Below are positions 1 through 7,584 of a stretch of DNA of 64,000 nt, in pieces. The notes beneath the pieces are model-generated. The model was not told the origin of the DNA. It did no database searches and worked only from the letters and a program-made list of their open reading frames with translations. This DNA is from Bacillota bacterium (GTDB taxonomy: Bacteria; Bacillota; Clostridia; Christensenellales; Aristaeellaceae): assembly GCA_023413135.1 (NCBI GenBank), contig JAEZQK010000037.1:1-64000 (forward strand), given 5' to 3'. A program made the position numbers and the translations under genes. The first letter of the stretch is position 1. Every line of letters starts with the position of its first letter.

Positions 1-198
1 CTCCCTCGGCTCCTGCCTGACCTCATCCCCCTCATTTCCGGCTGCTTCTCAGCAGCCTGCTTTGCTGTTCCTTCCTTTTCCGCGCTTATTCAATTGGCTG
101 TTTCAAACTTGCGCTTCTCAGGATGACGGTGCATGGAGCCTGCTTGTATCCAATACGCTAGCGTTCATAGTTGCATTAGTGATTTGGAATAGTATTAA

Positions 199-217
199 GC
201 CCGGCATGCAGCCGGGC
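199..217 (-). terminator. Probable terminator of the M20 peptidase operon
   Basis: A perfect 7-bp stem (GCCCGGC / GCCGGGC, 5-nt loop) lies 24 bases after the stop of the minus-strand peptidase gene. The T-run after it on that strand is weak (CTTAATACT), so termination efficiency is uncertain. Bases 1-198 hold no convincing gene; open frames there have no homology or ribosome site that I can recognise. Confidence 0.45.
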
Positions 218-240
218 CTTACATATATTCTCGTAGGCTG

Positions 241-1341
241 TTACTTAAGAAGCGCCAGCATCAACCTTTCCGCTAGGGCGACCTTGAAGGCCACGTTTTT
301 TATGCTGGCGAATTCATGCGTGGTATGCATGCCGTCTCCCTCCAGCCCCAGGCCGTCCAGCACGGGGATGTTTGCCAAGCCCGCGATGGAGATGTCTCCC
401 GCCCCGCCGGTGCGCTCGGCACCTATGGAAATGCCGTATTCCGAGGCGATTTCCTGGGCCAAGGCAACCAGTGCCATGCTCTGTTTGGTAGCTTTCAGCG
501 CCGGGTGGGTATTGCCCCAGGTTACCTTGGTGGTGGTGCCGGGGATGCCGGGGGTGGCGCAGAGAACAAGGAGCTTATCCATCAGCTCCTGCTTGAAGGA
601 TTCGTCATAATAGCGGAATTCGCCGTGGGCCACAGCCTCGTCCGCAACCACGTTTTCCGCCGTGCCGCCCGCAACGACGCCGATGTTCACGGAAATATCG
701 CGGCTGTCTTCACGCAGGGTATAGATAGCGTTGATCCTCTGGCAAAGCTCCTGGATGGCGCTGGCGCATTCCAGATAATTCGCTCCGGAATGGCCGCGTA
801 TGCCTGTGCAGCGGATCGTGAAAGAGGTAACGCCTTTTCTTTCGCAGGTGAGCGCGCCGCCCTTGCGGGCGGGCTCAAAGCTCAAAGCGGTAAAGGAGTT
901 TTGGGCATTTTTCAGGATGATGGGGCCGCTTTCGGGGGAACCGACTTCCTCGTCAGGATTCAAAACCACCTTAACCGTGTACTTTTCCTTATCAACTTTG
1001 GGCAGCACGCTTTTTAAAGCGTGGAGCATCACGGCGATGCCGCCCTTCATATCGCAAACGCCGGAACCGTGTGCAATGTCACCTTCCACCTGAAAAGGCT
1101 TGCATTCGGCCCGGGGGAACACCGTGTCCATGTGTCCCATCAGCATAAGCTGCTTTTTTCCACGGCCGAAAGTGCATTCCACCACCGGGCCCATGTTCGT
1201 GCCGGGAATCAGCTGAACAGCCATGCCCAGATTTTCAAAATCCGTGGCGATTGCTTGGGCCAGTGCGGTGACATCCTGTTTGTCCAGCGTGCCGCTGGGC
1301 AGGGATACGTACTTTTCCAATGTTTCCAATACGCTTTGCAT
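241..1341 (-). CDS. M20 family metallopeptidase (carboxypeptidase G2-like)
   Basis: A cytosolic two-zinc exopeptidase or amidase of the M20/ArgE/CPG2 family that removes an amino acid from an N-acyl or peptide substrate. Visible motifs are GHMDTVFP (first zinc His and Asp, about residues 70-72), GVCDMKGG (bridging Asp about 97) and NPDEEVGS (general-base Glu and zinc Glu about 131-132), then the dimerisation-domain sequence GHSGANY. The length of about 366 residues is normal for the family. An in-frame ATG exists at 1350, but the AAAGGA site fits the ATG at 1341 better. It is the last gene of a minus-strand operon behind the SBP and dehydrogenase, so it may release the amino acid that the transporter imports as a conjugate or dipeptide. 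No signal peptide is seen. Confidence 0.85.
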   Translation of the reverse strand: MQSVLETLEKYVSLPSGTLDKQDVTALAQAIATDFENLGMAVQLIPGTNMGPVVECTFGRGKKQLMLMGHMDTVFPRAECKPFQVEGDIAHGSGVCDMKGGIAVMLHALKSVLPKVDKEKYTVKVVLNPDEEVGSPESGPIILKNAQNSFTALSFEPARKGGALTCERKGVTSFTIRCTGIRGHSGANYLECASAIQELCQRINAIYTLREDSRDISVNIGVVAGGTAENVVADEAVAHGEFRYYDESFKQELMDKLLVLCATPGIPGTTTKVTWGNTHPALKATKQSMALVALAQEIASEYGISIGAERTGGAGDISIAGLANIPVLDGLGLEGDGMHTTHEFASIKNVAFKVALAERLMLALLK

Positions 1342-1361
1342 GCTTCTCATCCTTTGCGGTT

Positions 1362-2288
1362 TTATTCTATTTCTTTGGGCAGGTGGCTTTTGAGCACTTG
1401 AAAGCTGTGTTCAAGGGCCAGCCGCTCCTGTTTGGTCAGTTCAAACTCCGGAAGGGGTTCCGCGCCCTTCTTTCCTACCCGGCAGGGAACGCTGGCATAA
1501 ATGCCTTCCCCGCCATAGGTTCCCTTCAGCAGGACGGAGCAGGGGAGTATGGCCTGCTCATCCTGCACGATGGCCCTGAGTAACCTTGATGCGGCGGAGC
1601 CTATGCCAAACTCCGTACAGCCCTTGCCCATTACAATATCCCAGCCTGCCGTGACCGTTTCCCGGCAGATTTCTTCAAAATCGATTCCGGGATAGGTGGG
1701 CATAACCGCGCTCAAAGGCAGCCCGCCCACCGTGACGGTGCTCAGGGCCGGTACCTGGCTGTCCCCATGCTCGCCCAGGCAATAGCCCTGGACTGAGGAC
1801 ACGTCCACCTTTAGCGCCCTGGCCAGCCGTACACGAAAGCGGGCGGAATCCAGTGCCGTACCCGTGCCGATGACGGTGAGGCCGGTTTTGCTGTGCATGT
1901 ATTGGGCGATCACGTCACAGGGGTTGGAAATGGAAATCACCATGCCATGGAAACCGCAATTTGTGAGTCCGGCAGCCACATCGTCCGCGACGGCAAGGGT
2001 GGGCTCCAGCTCCTTTAATCTATCGGAGCTCTCATACCCTGTAAAACAGGCGCACATCACTGCCAGATCCGCATCCCCGATTTGATCATACCATCCCTCA
2101 TAAACATGCACATCATGGGATGTATATGCAACTGCATCCTGAAGGTCGGCTGCGTGGCCGCGGGCTTTCTTCCGGTCGATGTCCAGCAGCACCAGTTCCT
2201 TCGCAAGCCCCTGGCGGATGCATTCACTGGCTACATGGCTGCCTACATGGCCCGCGCCGATGATGGCGATTTTCGCTGTCGGGATCAT
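1362..2288 (-). CDS. Lactate/malate dehydrogenase family 2-hydroxyacid dehydrogenase
   Basis: NAD-dependent L-2-hydroxyacid dehydrogenase fold. The N-terminus has the Rossmann motif GAGHVG (residues 11-16). The substrate-binding segment GTGTALDSARFR (about 141-152) and the catalytic GEHGDS (His about 174) are intact. The mobile substrate-specificity loop (FTGYESSDRLKEL, about 82-94) differs from both standard lactate (QKPGETR) and malate dehydrogenases, so the 2-oxo acid substrate is unknown. With an aminotransferase in the divergent operon, a role in reducing an amino-acid-derived 2-oxo acid is plausible. The start was set at the ATG after AAGGAG at 2294-2299; upstream in-frame codons have no ribosome site. 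About 308 residues. Confidence 0.85.
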   Translation of the reverse strand: MIPTAKIAIIGAGHVGSHVASECIRQGLAKELVLLDIDRKKARGHAADLQDAVAYTSHDVHVYEGWYDQIGDADLAVMCACFTGYESSDRLKELEPTLAVADDVAAGLTNCGFHGMVISISNPCDVIAQYMHSKTGLTVIGTGTALDSARFRVRLARALKVDVSSVQGYCLGEHGDSQVPALSTVTVGGLPLSAVMPTYPGIDFEEICRETVTAGWDIVMGKGCTEFGIGSAASRLLRAIVQDEQAILPCSVLLKGTYGGEGIYASVPCRVGKKGAEPLPEFELTKQERLALEHSFQVLKSHLPKEIE

Positions 2289-2320
2289 TCCTATTCTCCT
2301 TGTTTTATACACTGCGGGGC

Positions 2321-2357
2321 AAAAAGGTTGCCGCCGTATGTTACTATACGGCGGCAA
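2321..2357 (-). terminator. Hairpin with T-run after the amino-acid SBP gene
   Basis: A perfect 12-bp stem (TTGCCGCCGTAT / ATACGGCGGCAA, 6-nt loop) starts 22 bases after the SBP stop and is followed on the minus strand by CCTTTTT. It separates the SBP from the dehydrogenase and peptidase genes in the same direction. It probably gives partial termination and a stable SBP messenger, so more SBP than enzyme is made. Confidence 0.75.
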
Positions 2358-2378
2358 GCGATCATTGTAAAGCTTATA

Positions 2379-3176
2379 TTACTGGGTCAGCGTGTTGTTC
2401 AGTTCGTTGGCATCATTAATCCACTTGTCATACATGCCTTCATCCAGAACCTTTTTGATGGCGGCGTTGACGGCATCCACCAGTTCCGTTTCTCCTTTGA
2501 CCACGGCGCCAACAACGCCTTCGGCCACATGATCAAACGGGGTTTCGCAGATCGCAAGATCAGGATCATTGGCAATGTATTGGTTCGCCACAACGTCGGC
2601 CAGGGCGACGCCGTTCACCTTATTAGTCTTTAGCATGAGCACCGCATCCGGAATCTTGGCGATGGGCTCTATCTTGGATTCGGGCAGCTGTTCGGTTGCA
2701 AGCTGAAACTGCAATGTACCGTTCTGGCCTGCCACGGTCTTGCCTTTAAAATCGGCCAGGGTCTTGAAGGTTTCGGCGTTTTTCTTGAGGATCAGAATGA
2801 CCTGGCTGCCGTCGTTATAGTACGAATCGGTGAAGTCCATTGATTCCTTGCGTTCCTCTGTGAGGGTAAGGCCGGCGAGGGCCAGATCCACCTTGCCGGT
2901 GGTGATGGAGGCCAGCACGGTATCAAAATCCATGGCCTGCATTTCCAGTTCCACGCCCAGTTCGGCCGCGATGAACTTGGCCAATTCCAGGTCGGCACCT
3001 ACGATGTTGCCATCCTTGTCCAGGAACTCATAGGGAGCATAGTCGGGGGAGGTGGCTACAATCAGCTTGCCGTCGGCCATGACTTTTTCCAGGCGATTAG
3101 CGGGAGCCGTGGCCAGGGCGCCGGTGACCGTAAACAACATGGCCAGGACCATGCATACTGCAAGAAGCTTTTTCAT
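2379..3176 (-). CDS. Amino-acid ABC transporter substrate-binding protein
   Basis: Extracellular binding component of a polar-amino-acid (PAAT, family 3) ABC importer. It begins MKKLLAVCMVLAML with a Sec signal ending near ALA-TAP; there is no lipobox Cys. Family motifs are SPDYAPYEFLDKDGNIVGADLE (abridged here: SPDYAPYEF and GADLELAKFIA), the SITTGKVDLALAGLTLTEERKES stretch (core LALAGLTLTEER), and GKTVAGQNGT. Its partner permease and ATPase are not beside it but at 5719-7114 in the divergent operon. The start at 3176 has AAGGAGG 8 bases upstream, and a consensus promoter lies at 3211-3239. Specificity cannot be read with certainty; general L-amino acid or cystine-type are both possible. About 265 residues. 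Confidence 0.9.
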   Translation of the reverse strand: MKKLLAVCMVLAMLFTVTGALATAPANRLEKVMADGKLIVATSPDYAPYEFLDKDGNIVGADLELAKFIAAELGVELEMQAMDFDTVLASITTGKVDLALAGLTLTEERKESMDFTDSYYNDGSQVILILKKNAETFKTLADFKGKTVAGQNGTLQFQLATEQLPESKIEPIAKIPDAVLMLKTNKVNGVALADVVANQYIANDPDLAICETPFDHVAEGVVGAVVKGETELVDAVNAAIKKVLDEGMYDKWINDANELNNTLTQ

Positions 3177-3210
3177 GGGGAAATCCTCCTTATGATCTTT
3201 GATGGGCCTC

Positions 3211-3239
3211 ATTGTATACCTCCGCAGTTTAAATGTCAA
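3211..3239 (-). promoter_or_regulatory. Promoter of SBP-dehydrogenase-peptidase operon
   Basis: On the minus strand TTGACA and TACAAT are separated by 17 bases, 35 bases before the SBP start. Bases 3240-3425 contain the facing control region of the aminotransferase operon, with A/T-rich -10-like hexamers (TATACT at 3370 and 3382) but no clear -35. Confidence 0.8.
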
Positions 3240-3425
3240 TACAGAATGATGAAAATTTATGCATTTTCTTTTTGGACATGCACTTGTGTTTGAAAGTGTG
3301 GCGAATCAAAGAAAATCCAGAGAGAAAAATCCTGTCTCTCTTCTATACAAAAGGTGCCGCCTATGGTATACTATCACATGTTATACTGAATATTCACAGA
3401 ATTATACAATTGAGGAGCCAACGAT

Positions 3426-4598
3426 ATGCCGCAGCTCAGCCATAGGGTCCAAACGTTTACCGATTCCGTTATCCGCCGTATGACGCGTATCAGCGACGAG
3501 TGGGATGCCATCAACCTGTCCCAGGGGTTTCCCGATTTTCCGCCGCCCAAAGCGATCACCGAAGCGCTGAAAGATATTGCCGGGGAAGGGCCGCACCAGT
3601 ATTCCATTACTTTCGGTGCCCAGGATTTCCGCGAAGCGCTGGCGAAAAAGCAGGGCGCCGCCATCGGCCGGGATATTGATCCGGAGCGGGAGATTGTTGT
3701 AACCTGCGGCGGTACCGAGGCCATGATGAGCGCCATGATGACGGTATGCAACCCCGGCGACAAGGTGATCGTGTTTTCTCCCTTTTATGAGAATTACGGG
3801 GCCGACGCCATCCTTTCAGGCGCGGAGCCCATATTCGTTCCCTTGACGCCTCCGGATTTCAAGTTTGACAAAAAGGTACTGGAGGATGCCTTCTCAAAGA
3901 GCCCCAAGGCTATCATCGTATGCAACCCTTCCAATCCTTGCGGCAAGGTGTTTACGCGGGAAGAGCTTTTGTATATCGGGCAATTGGCTCAGCGGTATGA
4001 CGCATTCATCATTACCGATGAAGTGTACGAGCATATTGTTTATGACCCGTGGAAGCATGTCTGCGTTGCTTCGCTGCCGGGGTTGTATGACCGAACCATC
4101 ACCTGTTCTTCCCTTTCGAAGACCTATTCCATCACCGGCTGGCGGCTGGGGTATTTGATCGGGCCGGAAGCTGTCATCGAAAGCGCCAAGAAGGTGCACG
4201 ATTTCCTGACGGTGGGTGCTGCCGCCCCGCTGCAGGCGGCCGCCGTAGCCGGGCTCACCATGGAGCCTGCGTATTATGAAGATCTGAAGCAGCTGTATAC
4301 CGCCAAGCGGGATTATTTCCTGAAGGGGCTTGATGATCTCGGCCTTAGGCATACCGTGCCCCAGGGATCATATTTTGTGATGGTGGATATATCGCAGTTT
4401 CTGGAAAAAGAAACTTTTCAGGGTTGGTCCGACCTGCAGTTTTGCGAATGGATGATCAAAAATATCGGCGTGGCCGCAGTGCCCGGTTCCAGCTTCTTCA
4501 GGGAGCCTGTAAACCATTTGATCCGGCTGCATTTTGCAAGGGAAAAGGCAACCCTCACAGAAGCGCTGCGCCGCCTTTCAAAGCTTGCGGAGGTATAA
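3426..4598 (+). CDS. PLP-dependent aminotransferase, class I/II
   Basis: Fold-type I aspartate aminotransferase superfamily enzyme. It transfers an amino group from an amino acid to a 2-oxo acid. The sequence has INLSQGFPDFP near the N-terminus, GGTEAMMSAMM for cofactor phosphate contact, CNPSNPCGKVF (Asn for PLP O3), DEVYEHIVYD, the Schiff-base Lys in SLSKTYSITGWRLGY (K232) and the C-terminal substrate Arg in LIRLHFAREK. It resembles the methionine/aromatic or kynurenine-type aminotransferases more than strict aspartate enzymes. Start ATG has GAGGAG 9 bases upstream. First gene of the plus operon, immediately followed by the dehydrogenase; it probably makes the 2-oxo acid from the imported amino acid. 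390 residues. Confidence 0.9.
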   Translation: MPQLSHRVQTFTDSVIRRMTRISDEWDAINLSQGFPDFPPPKAITEALKDIAGEGPHQYSITFGAQDFREALAKKQGAAIGRDIDPEREIVVTCGGTEAMMSAMMTVCNPGDKVIVFSPFYENYGADAILSGAEPIFVPLTPPDFKFDKKVLEDAFSKSPKAIIVCNPSNPCGKVFTREELLYIGQLAQRYDAFIITDEVYEHIVYDPWKHVCVASLPGLYDRTITCSSLSKTYSITGWRLGYLIGPEAVIESAKKVHDFLTVGAAAPLQAAAVAGLTMEPAYYEDLKQLYTAKRDYFLKGLDDLGLRHTVPQGSYFVMVDISQFLEKETFQGWSDLQFCEWMIKNIGVAAVPGSSFFREPVNHLIRLHFAREKATLTEALRRLSKLAEV

Positions 4599-5726
4599 AT
4601 GGCAGAAGGCATCCAAGATACGAAAAGCGTGATTTTACCCCGCTACACTATCGGCCCGGAATCATATGAATCGTTGGCATCCGCGCTTTGGAAAAATGGC
4701 GGGCGCATACTGCTTATAGGCGGGGAAAAGGCGCTGGCAGCAGGATTAAAAACCCTTGAACAGGCGCTTGAAGGAACGGAACTTAAGCTTGCGGACGTTG
4801 TGATGTACACGGGCCGTTGCACTACTAACGATGCCCAAGCCCTGGCCGTAAGGGCAAAGGAAGGGAATGCCCAATGGGTCGCCGGCATGGGCGGCGGCAA
4901 GGCTATCGATACCGCCAAGGCGTGCGCGCATTTTGCGGGATTGCCGGTGGTGACATTGCCCACCATCGCGGCCACCTGTGCCGCCGTGACGGCGCTGTCG
5001 GTGATGTACCATGAGGACGGATCGTTCGACCGGTTCCTATTTTTGAAGTCGCCGCCTGAGCATGCTTTCATTCACACAGGCATCATTGCCGCCGCTCCAT
5101 CCAAATACCTTAGGGCCGGCATGGGGGACAGCATTGCCAAGCACTTTGAAAGCACCTTTTCCGCCAGGGGCGATGTGCCGGGCTTTACCGACAGCCTGGG
5201 TCTTGCCATCTGCAAAACATGCTATGAGCCGCTATTACGGTTGGGAGAGCAGGCTCTGCGGGATTGCGAAAGAAACATGGACAGCCAGGCCCTTCGGGAA
5301 GCGGTGTTATCCAATATCGTCAGTACAGGGCTTGTATCCCTGTTGGTGAAGGACTGTTATAACGGCGCACTGGCCCATTCCCTGTTTTACGCACTGGAAT
5401 CGCTGCCCGAGATTGCCCATGGCTGCCTGCACGGGGATGTGGTAGCCTATGGGGTTCTGGTCCAGCTTTTCATGGACGGGCAGGCGGAGAAGGCTTCAAA
5501 AGTGTTTAGGTTCCTTGTACCCTTGGGTGTCCCCGTGAGCCTTGCGGAAATGGGGGTGGATTGTTCATCGCCGGCATTTTTAAAAGCCCTCGATACCGTT
5601 TTGGGCCAGCCGGATATGGCACATCTCCCTTATGCCGTTACAAAGCAGATGGTGCTGGATGCGGTTTTGATGACCGAGAAATACGCAGCCGAACATACTG
5701 ATATAGGAGGGCTGAAGGTTGTTTGA
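4599..5726 (+). CDS. Iron-containing alcohol/glycerol dehydrogenase family protein
   Basis: Cytosolic NAD(P)-dependent group III (iron-type) dehydrogenase, closest in look to glycerol dehydrogenase. Visible motifs are AGMGGGKAIDTAKA (nucleotide binding, about residues 92-105), AGMGDSIAKHFE (metal-binding Asp region) and HGCLHGDVVAYG (metal-ligand His pair). Length of 375 is near the family norm of 360-380. The start abuts the aminotransferase stop with GGAGG inside the previous gene, so translation is coupled. In this operon it could act on an aldehyde or hydroxyacid derived from the imported amino acid; the true substrate cannot be told from sequence. Confidence 0.8.
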   Translation: MAEGIQDTKSVILPRYTIGPESYESLASALWKNGGRILLIGGEKALAAGLKTLEQALEGTELKLADVVMYTGRCTTNDAQALAVRAKEGNAQWVAGMGGGKAIDTAKACAHFAGLPVVTLPTIAATCAAVTALSVMYHEDGSFDRFLFLKSPPEHAFIHTGIIAAAPSKYLRAGMGDSIAKHFESTFSARGDVPGFTDSLGLAICKTCYEPLLRLGEQALRDCERNMDSQALREAVLSNIVSTGLVSLLVKDCYNGALAHSLFYALESLPEIAHGCLHGDVVAYGVLVQLFMDGQAEKASKVFRFLVPLGVPVSLAEMGVDCSSPAFLKALDTVLGQPDMAHLPYAVTKQMVLDAVLMTEKYAAEHTDIGGLKVV

Positions 5727-6396
5727 AAACATGATTCCCAACATCGGCAAGGTACTCAGCCGCTACCCCAATTTGTTTTTAAGCGGTTTAGGGTATACGC
5801 TGCTTCTGTCGGCGATTACCGTATTCTTCGGTACGATTCTGGGGTCGCTGATAGCGCTTATGCGCAGGTCCCGGTTCAAGGCCATCTCCGTCATCGCCAC
5901 CGCATATACGGAAATCATTCGCGGAACGCCACTGCTATTGCAGCTTTACTTTTTTGCGTTTTTGCTGCCATCCCTTTTGCCTGCGCTGGAGCTTTCGAAT
6001 TTCTTCTGCATTTGCATTGCGCTGATTTTAAACTCCGCAGGCTATGTCAGCGAAATCATCCGCGCCGGGATTCAGGCTGTGGATAACGGTCAGACGGAGG
6101 CGGCCCGCTCTTTGGGGCTCAGTGCCAGGCAGACCATGTCCCACATTGTTTTTCCCCAGGCTATTAAGAACATTTTGCCTGCATTGTGCAATGAGTTCGT
6201 TACCGTCATCAAGGAAACGTCTTTGGCCTCTACGTTCTTTATCGGTGACCTGATGACATCCTACAACGTTATCAAGGGCAGCATGTATCTTGTGCTTGAG
6301 CCGCTGATGGTGGTGGGCGTTATTTACTTTGTTCTGACCTTTACATTAAGTAAAGCTGTCGCCGCGCTGGAAAGGAGGCTGAAGGCCAGTGATTGA
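5719..6396 (+). CDS. Amino-acid ABC transporter permease
   Basis: HisMQ/GlnP-type integral membrane permease of a PAAT importer, with about five transmembrane segments. The EAA loop EAARSLGLSARQTMSHIVFPQ that contacts the ATPase is intact (its core EAARSLGLSARQ is near residue 135). Translation starts at TTG overlapping the preceding stop by 8 bases, with AGGAGG correctly spaced; an ATG four codons later is the alternative. Works with the ATPase that follows and very likely with the SBP encoded divergently at 2379-3176. 225 residues, normal length. Confidence 0.92.
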   Translation: MFENMIPNIGKVLSRYPNLFLSGLGYTLLLSAITVFFGTILGSLIALMRRSRFKAISVIATAYTEIIRGTPLLLQLYFFAFLLPSLLPALELSNFFCICIALILNSAGYVSEIIRAGIQAVDNGQTEAARSLGLSARQTMSHIVFPQAIKNILPALCNEFVTVIKETSLASTFFIGDLMTSYNVIKGSMYLVLEPLMVVGVIYFVLTFTLSKAVAALERRLKASD

Positions 6397-7114
6397 AGTA
6401 CGAAACCTGCATAAATCCTTCGGCAGCTTGCAGGTGTTAAAAGGGATCAATGAATTGATACAAAAAGGGGAAGTCATCTCCATTATCGGGCCTTCCGGTT
6501 CGGGAAAATCCACCTTCCTGCGCTGTTTGAACCTGCTTGAAAAGCCTACCCAGGGACAGGTATTGTTCCATGGCGTGGATCTGACGCAAAAGGGCATGAA
6601 CATTGACCAGCATCGGCAGAAGATGGGAATGGTATTCCAGCATTTCAACATCTTCCCGCATTTGACGGTGAAGGAAAACATCACCCTGGCCCCGGTGCTT
6701 ACAGGCAAGCGGTTAAAAGCCGAGATGGAGGATTTCGCCAAGGAGCTTTTAAACCGGGTCGGGCTTATCGACAAGCTGAACGAGCATCCAAAGCGGCTGT
6801 CCGGCGGGCAGAAACAGCGTTTGGCCATCGTTCGGGCGCTGGCCATGGAGCCGGAAGTCATGCTCTTTGACGAGCCCACCAGCGCACTGGATCCTGAAAT
6901 GGTGGGCGAGGTGCTGGTGGTCATCCAGGATCTGGTGAAAAATGGAATGACAAGCATTATCGTTACCCATGAAATGGGCTTTGCCCGGGAAGTATCCACC
7001 CGAGTGCTGTTTATGGATGAAGGCCGCATTGCCGAGCAGAATACGCCGCAGGAGCTGTTTGCTCATCCGCAAAATCCCCGGACACAGGAGTTTTTGCGAA
7101 AGGTTCTTAGGTAA
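6389..7114 (+). CDS. Amino-acid ABC transporter ATP-binding protein
   Basis: GlnQ/HisP-type ATPase that powers the amino-acid importer on the cytoplasmic face. Walker A GPSGSGKST (about residues 34-42), signature LSGGQKQR (about 136-143), Walker B VMLFDEPTSALDPE and the H-loop THEMGFA are all complete. GTG start overlaps the permease stop by 8 bases with AAAGGAGG upstream. 241 residues, typical of the family. Last gene of the operon, closed by the terminator at 7127-7160. Confidence 0.95.
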   Translation: MIEVRNLHKSFGSLQVLKGINELIQKGEVISIIGPSGSGKSTFLRCLNLLEKPTQGQVLFHGVDLTQKGMNIDQHRQKMGMVFQHFNIFPHLTVKENITLAPVLTGKRLKAEMEDFAKELLNRVGLIDKLNEHPKRLSGGQKQRLAIVRALAMEPEVMLFDEPTSALDPEMVGEVLVVIQDLVKNGMTSIIVTHEMGFAREVSTRVLFMDEGRIAEQNTPQELFAHPQNPRTQEFLRKVLR

Positions 7115-7126
7115 CAGGCATATAAG

Positions 7127-7160
7127 AAAAAGGAACGCTTGAAAATAGCGCTCCTTTTTT
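7127..7160. terminator. Bidirectional terminator
   Basis: Stem AAAAAGGAACGCT / AGCGCTCCTTTTTT with one mismatch and a 6-nt loop. It has T-rich ends on both strands, so it ends the amino-acid operon from the left and the membrane-protein gene from the right. Confidence 0.85.
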
Positions 7161-7178
7161 CGTGATGCAATTGGCTAA

Positions 7179-7544
7179 TTAGCGCCGGACCCGGTTTGCC
7201 AGCATAAAGGCGGGCAGGGATAAAAGGCTCCACAGCGCCGCGTATTGGGGGCAGATTTGGCCGTTTACATGCAGCGGAAACCGGGAATAGTTCCATATCT
7301 GATGGCGTCTGTTCACCGTGCGGCCCATCACATATTCCAAAGCGGTCAATGCCGCGCCGCCCGCCAGGCATTTTTGCCACAGGGGCCGTCCGGCCATCCG
7401 TCTGCTCAGACGGCTTAGCATATAAAGCCCCGTGCCGCCCGCCACCGACATGGAGGGGGCCGTCCGGCCGCGCCAAAAAAGCTCTATCAGCGGGTAGGCC
7501 GCCGCACCCAAGGCAAAAAGCTTCAAATCCTGTTTCAAGCGCAT
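7179..7544 (-). CDS. Small membrane protein, putative ABC-transporter type IV (CmpB-like) family
   Basis: A 121-residue protein with two to three hydrophobic segments. The patterns AAYPLIELFWRGRTAPSM, GGTGLYML and the C-terminal NYSRFPLHVNGQICPQYAALW match the family Pfam calls putative ABC-transporter type IV (PF06541), whose function is not established. ATG at 7544 has GAGAGG 7 bases upstream; a GTG at 7553 would sit on the ribosome site itself. It stands alone between a shared terminator and the phosphofructokinase gene. Confidence 0.65.
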   Translation of the reverse strand: MRLKQDLKLFALGAAAYPLIELFWRGRTAPSMSVAGGTGLYMLSRLSRRMAGRPLWQKCLAGGAALTALEYVMGRTVNRRHQIWNYSRFPLHVNGQICPQYAALWSLLSLPAFMLANRVRR

Positions 7545-7584
7545 GCGCGTCACCTCTCATATAGCATGCGCGTTTTCCAGTGTA

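Noticed and set aside
1..240. Gene fragment at the left edge
   Set aside because: The only long frame overlaps the peptidase antisense and has no motif; the segment appears to be intergenic with a hairpin.
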